Shown here one piece after another: positions 63,294 to 64,000 of a stretch of DNA of 64,000 nt. Below the pieces are notes generated by a model that saw only the letters and a list, made by a program, of their open reading frames with translations, searched no databases and had not been told where the DNA came from. Made by a program: the position numbers and the translations under genes. The stretch's first letter is position 1, and every line of letters begins with the position of its first letter. The stretch is taken from positions 1 through 64,000 of the forward strand of contig JABXHM010000014.1 of NCBI GenBank assembly GCA_013373625.1, read 5' to 3'. The DNA is from Alteromonadaceae bacterium (lineage in GTDB: Bacteria > Pseudomonadota > Gammaproteobacteria > Enterobacterales > Alteromonadaceae).

Positions 63294-64000
63294 ATGAAAG
63301 TAGCCGTGTTAGGTGCTGCAGGTGGTATTGGTCAGGCGCTGTCGCTATTGTTAAAGACGCAATTGCCAGCGGGTTCTGAGTTAGCTTTATATGATGTTGC
63401 GCCAGTAGTACCTGGTGTAGCGGTAGATTTGAGCCACATTCCAACCGCAGTCAAAGTTACTGGTCATGGTAAAGACGACCTGGCAGAAGCATTAACTGGT
63501 TGCGACGTAGTATTAATTCCTGCAGGCGTTCCTCGTAAGCCTGGTATGGACCGTTCTGACCTGTTTAATATTAATGCAGGTATTGTCAAAGCACTGGTTG
63601 AAGGTATTGCAGATAACTGCCCTACAGCGTGCACGTGTATCATCACCAACCCGGTAAATACCACTGTTGCTATTGCAGCTGAAACGTTGAAAGCGAAAGG
63701 GGTTTACGACAAGAACAAATTGTTTGGCGTCACTACACTGGACGTGATCCGTGCTGAAACTTTCGTTGCCGAATTGAAGGGTCAGGATCCCGCCAATATT
63801 CACGTACCGGTAATCGGTGGTCACTCTGGTACGACTATCCTGCCGCTGCTATCTCAGGTTGAAGGCGTCGACTTTAGTGATGACGAAGTCGCATCATTAA
63901 CAACCCGTATTCAAAACGCAGGTACAGAAGTGGTTGAAGCTAAAGCTGGTGGCGGGTCTGCAACACTGTCTATGGGTCAGGCCGCAGCACGTTTCTGCTT
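63294..64000 (+). CDS. mdh: Malate dehydrogenase (partial, 3' end outside window)
   Basis: The first 235 codons of NAD-dependent malate dehydrogenase, usual length about 311. It starts [20 protein letters not shown] (NAD-binding glycines), and has [49 protein letters not shown] and the catalytic His in [13 protein letters not shown]. It oxidises malate to oxaloacetate in the TCA cycle. RBS AGGAGA lies 8 bases before the ATG. Divergent from argR. Confidence 0.97.
   Translation, partial: MKVAVLGAAGGIGQALSLLLKTQLPAGSELALYDVAPVVPGVAVDLSHIPTAVKVTGHGKDDLAEALTGCDVVLIPAGVPRKPGMDRSDLFNINAGIVKALVEGIADNCPTACTCIITNPVNTTVAIAAETLKAKGVYDKNKLFGVTTLDVIRAETFVAELKGQDPANIHVPVIGGHSGTTILPLLSQVEGVDFSDDEVASLTTRIQNAGTEVVEAKAGGGSATLSMGQAAARFC

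Overview
The window reads as chromosomal DNA of a marine gammaproteobacterium of the order Alteromonadales (Alteromonas/Aestuariibacter-like). This rests on gene content and order: the tail of tuf, a divergent argR-mdh pair, a CrbS/CrbR-type acetate locus (acs-crbR and crbS, DUF4212, sodium:solute symporter, DUF294 protein, DnaQ-like exonuclease), two large TonB-dependent receptors, a NIT-type chemoreceptor and many secreted peptidases. The species cannot be named from the sequence alone.

Layout. 1-2.8 kb: end of tuf with its terminator, an orphan HBM-like sensor and the aldo-keto reductase Tas. 3.3-7.8 kb: outer-membrane porin, acs and crbR. 7.8-11.1 kb: a periplasmic binding protein and a rimK / M14 deacylase / retropepsin-like protease operon on the minus strand. 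11.9-20.2 kb: an eight-gene plus-strand cluster encoding a secreted protein, a lipoprotein, two PEGA proteins (one with a cysteine-free SUMF1 domain), a 35-residue membrane peptide, a MotA/TolQ/ExbB channel protein and two von Willebrand A proteins, each with one N-terminal Asp-containing membrane helix. I read this as a possible undescribed ion-driven envelope machine. 20.2-21.3 kb: TetR regulator divergent from a MAPEG protein. 21.3-29.7 kb: crbS and the symporter operon.

29.76-39.02 kb: a 9.2-kb integrative element in the 3' end of a tRNA-Leu(CAG) gene. It is bounded by 17-bp direct repeats and carries a P4-type integrase, an AlpA-like regulator, small phage-satellite-type genes, a lipoprotein, and at its distal end a Panacea-domain antitoxin next to a two-helix membrane protein, a probable toxin-antitoxin or defence module. 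Paired GTAACAC sites with identical spacing occur near both ends. A third partial att copy lies just outside.

39.4-64 kb: siderophore-type TonB receptor with a candidate Fur box, AsmA-like protein, M16 peptidase, amidohydrolase lipoprotein, NIT chemoreceptor, LysE exporter, solo ParA, TPR lipoprotein, M28 peptidase, 2OG-Fe(II) oxygenase, udk-nupC, an overlapping pair of unknown envelope/sensor genes, an Oar-like TonB receptor, argR and the start of mdh.

The clearest functional link is a shared motif GAC-N4-GTCGCA found upstream of the porin, of acs and between crbS and the symporter operon. It is a plausible CrbR operator joining outer-membrane entry, inner-membrane uptake and activation of acetate into one regulon. 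All functions are inferred by reading translations; no database search was run.
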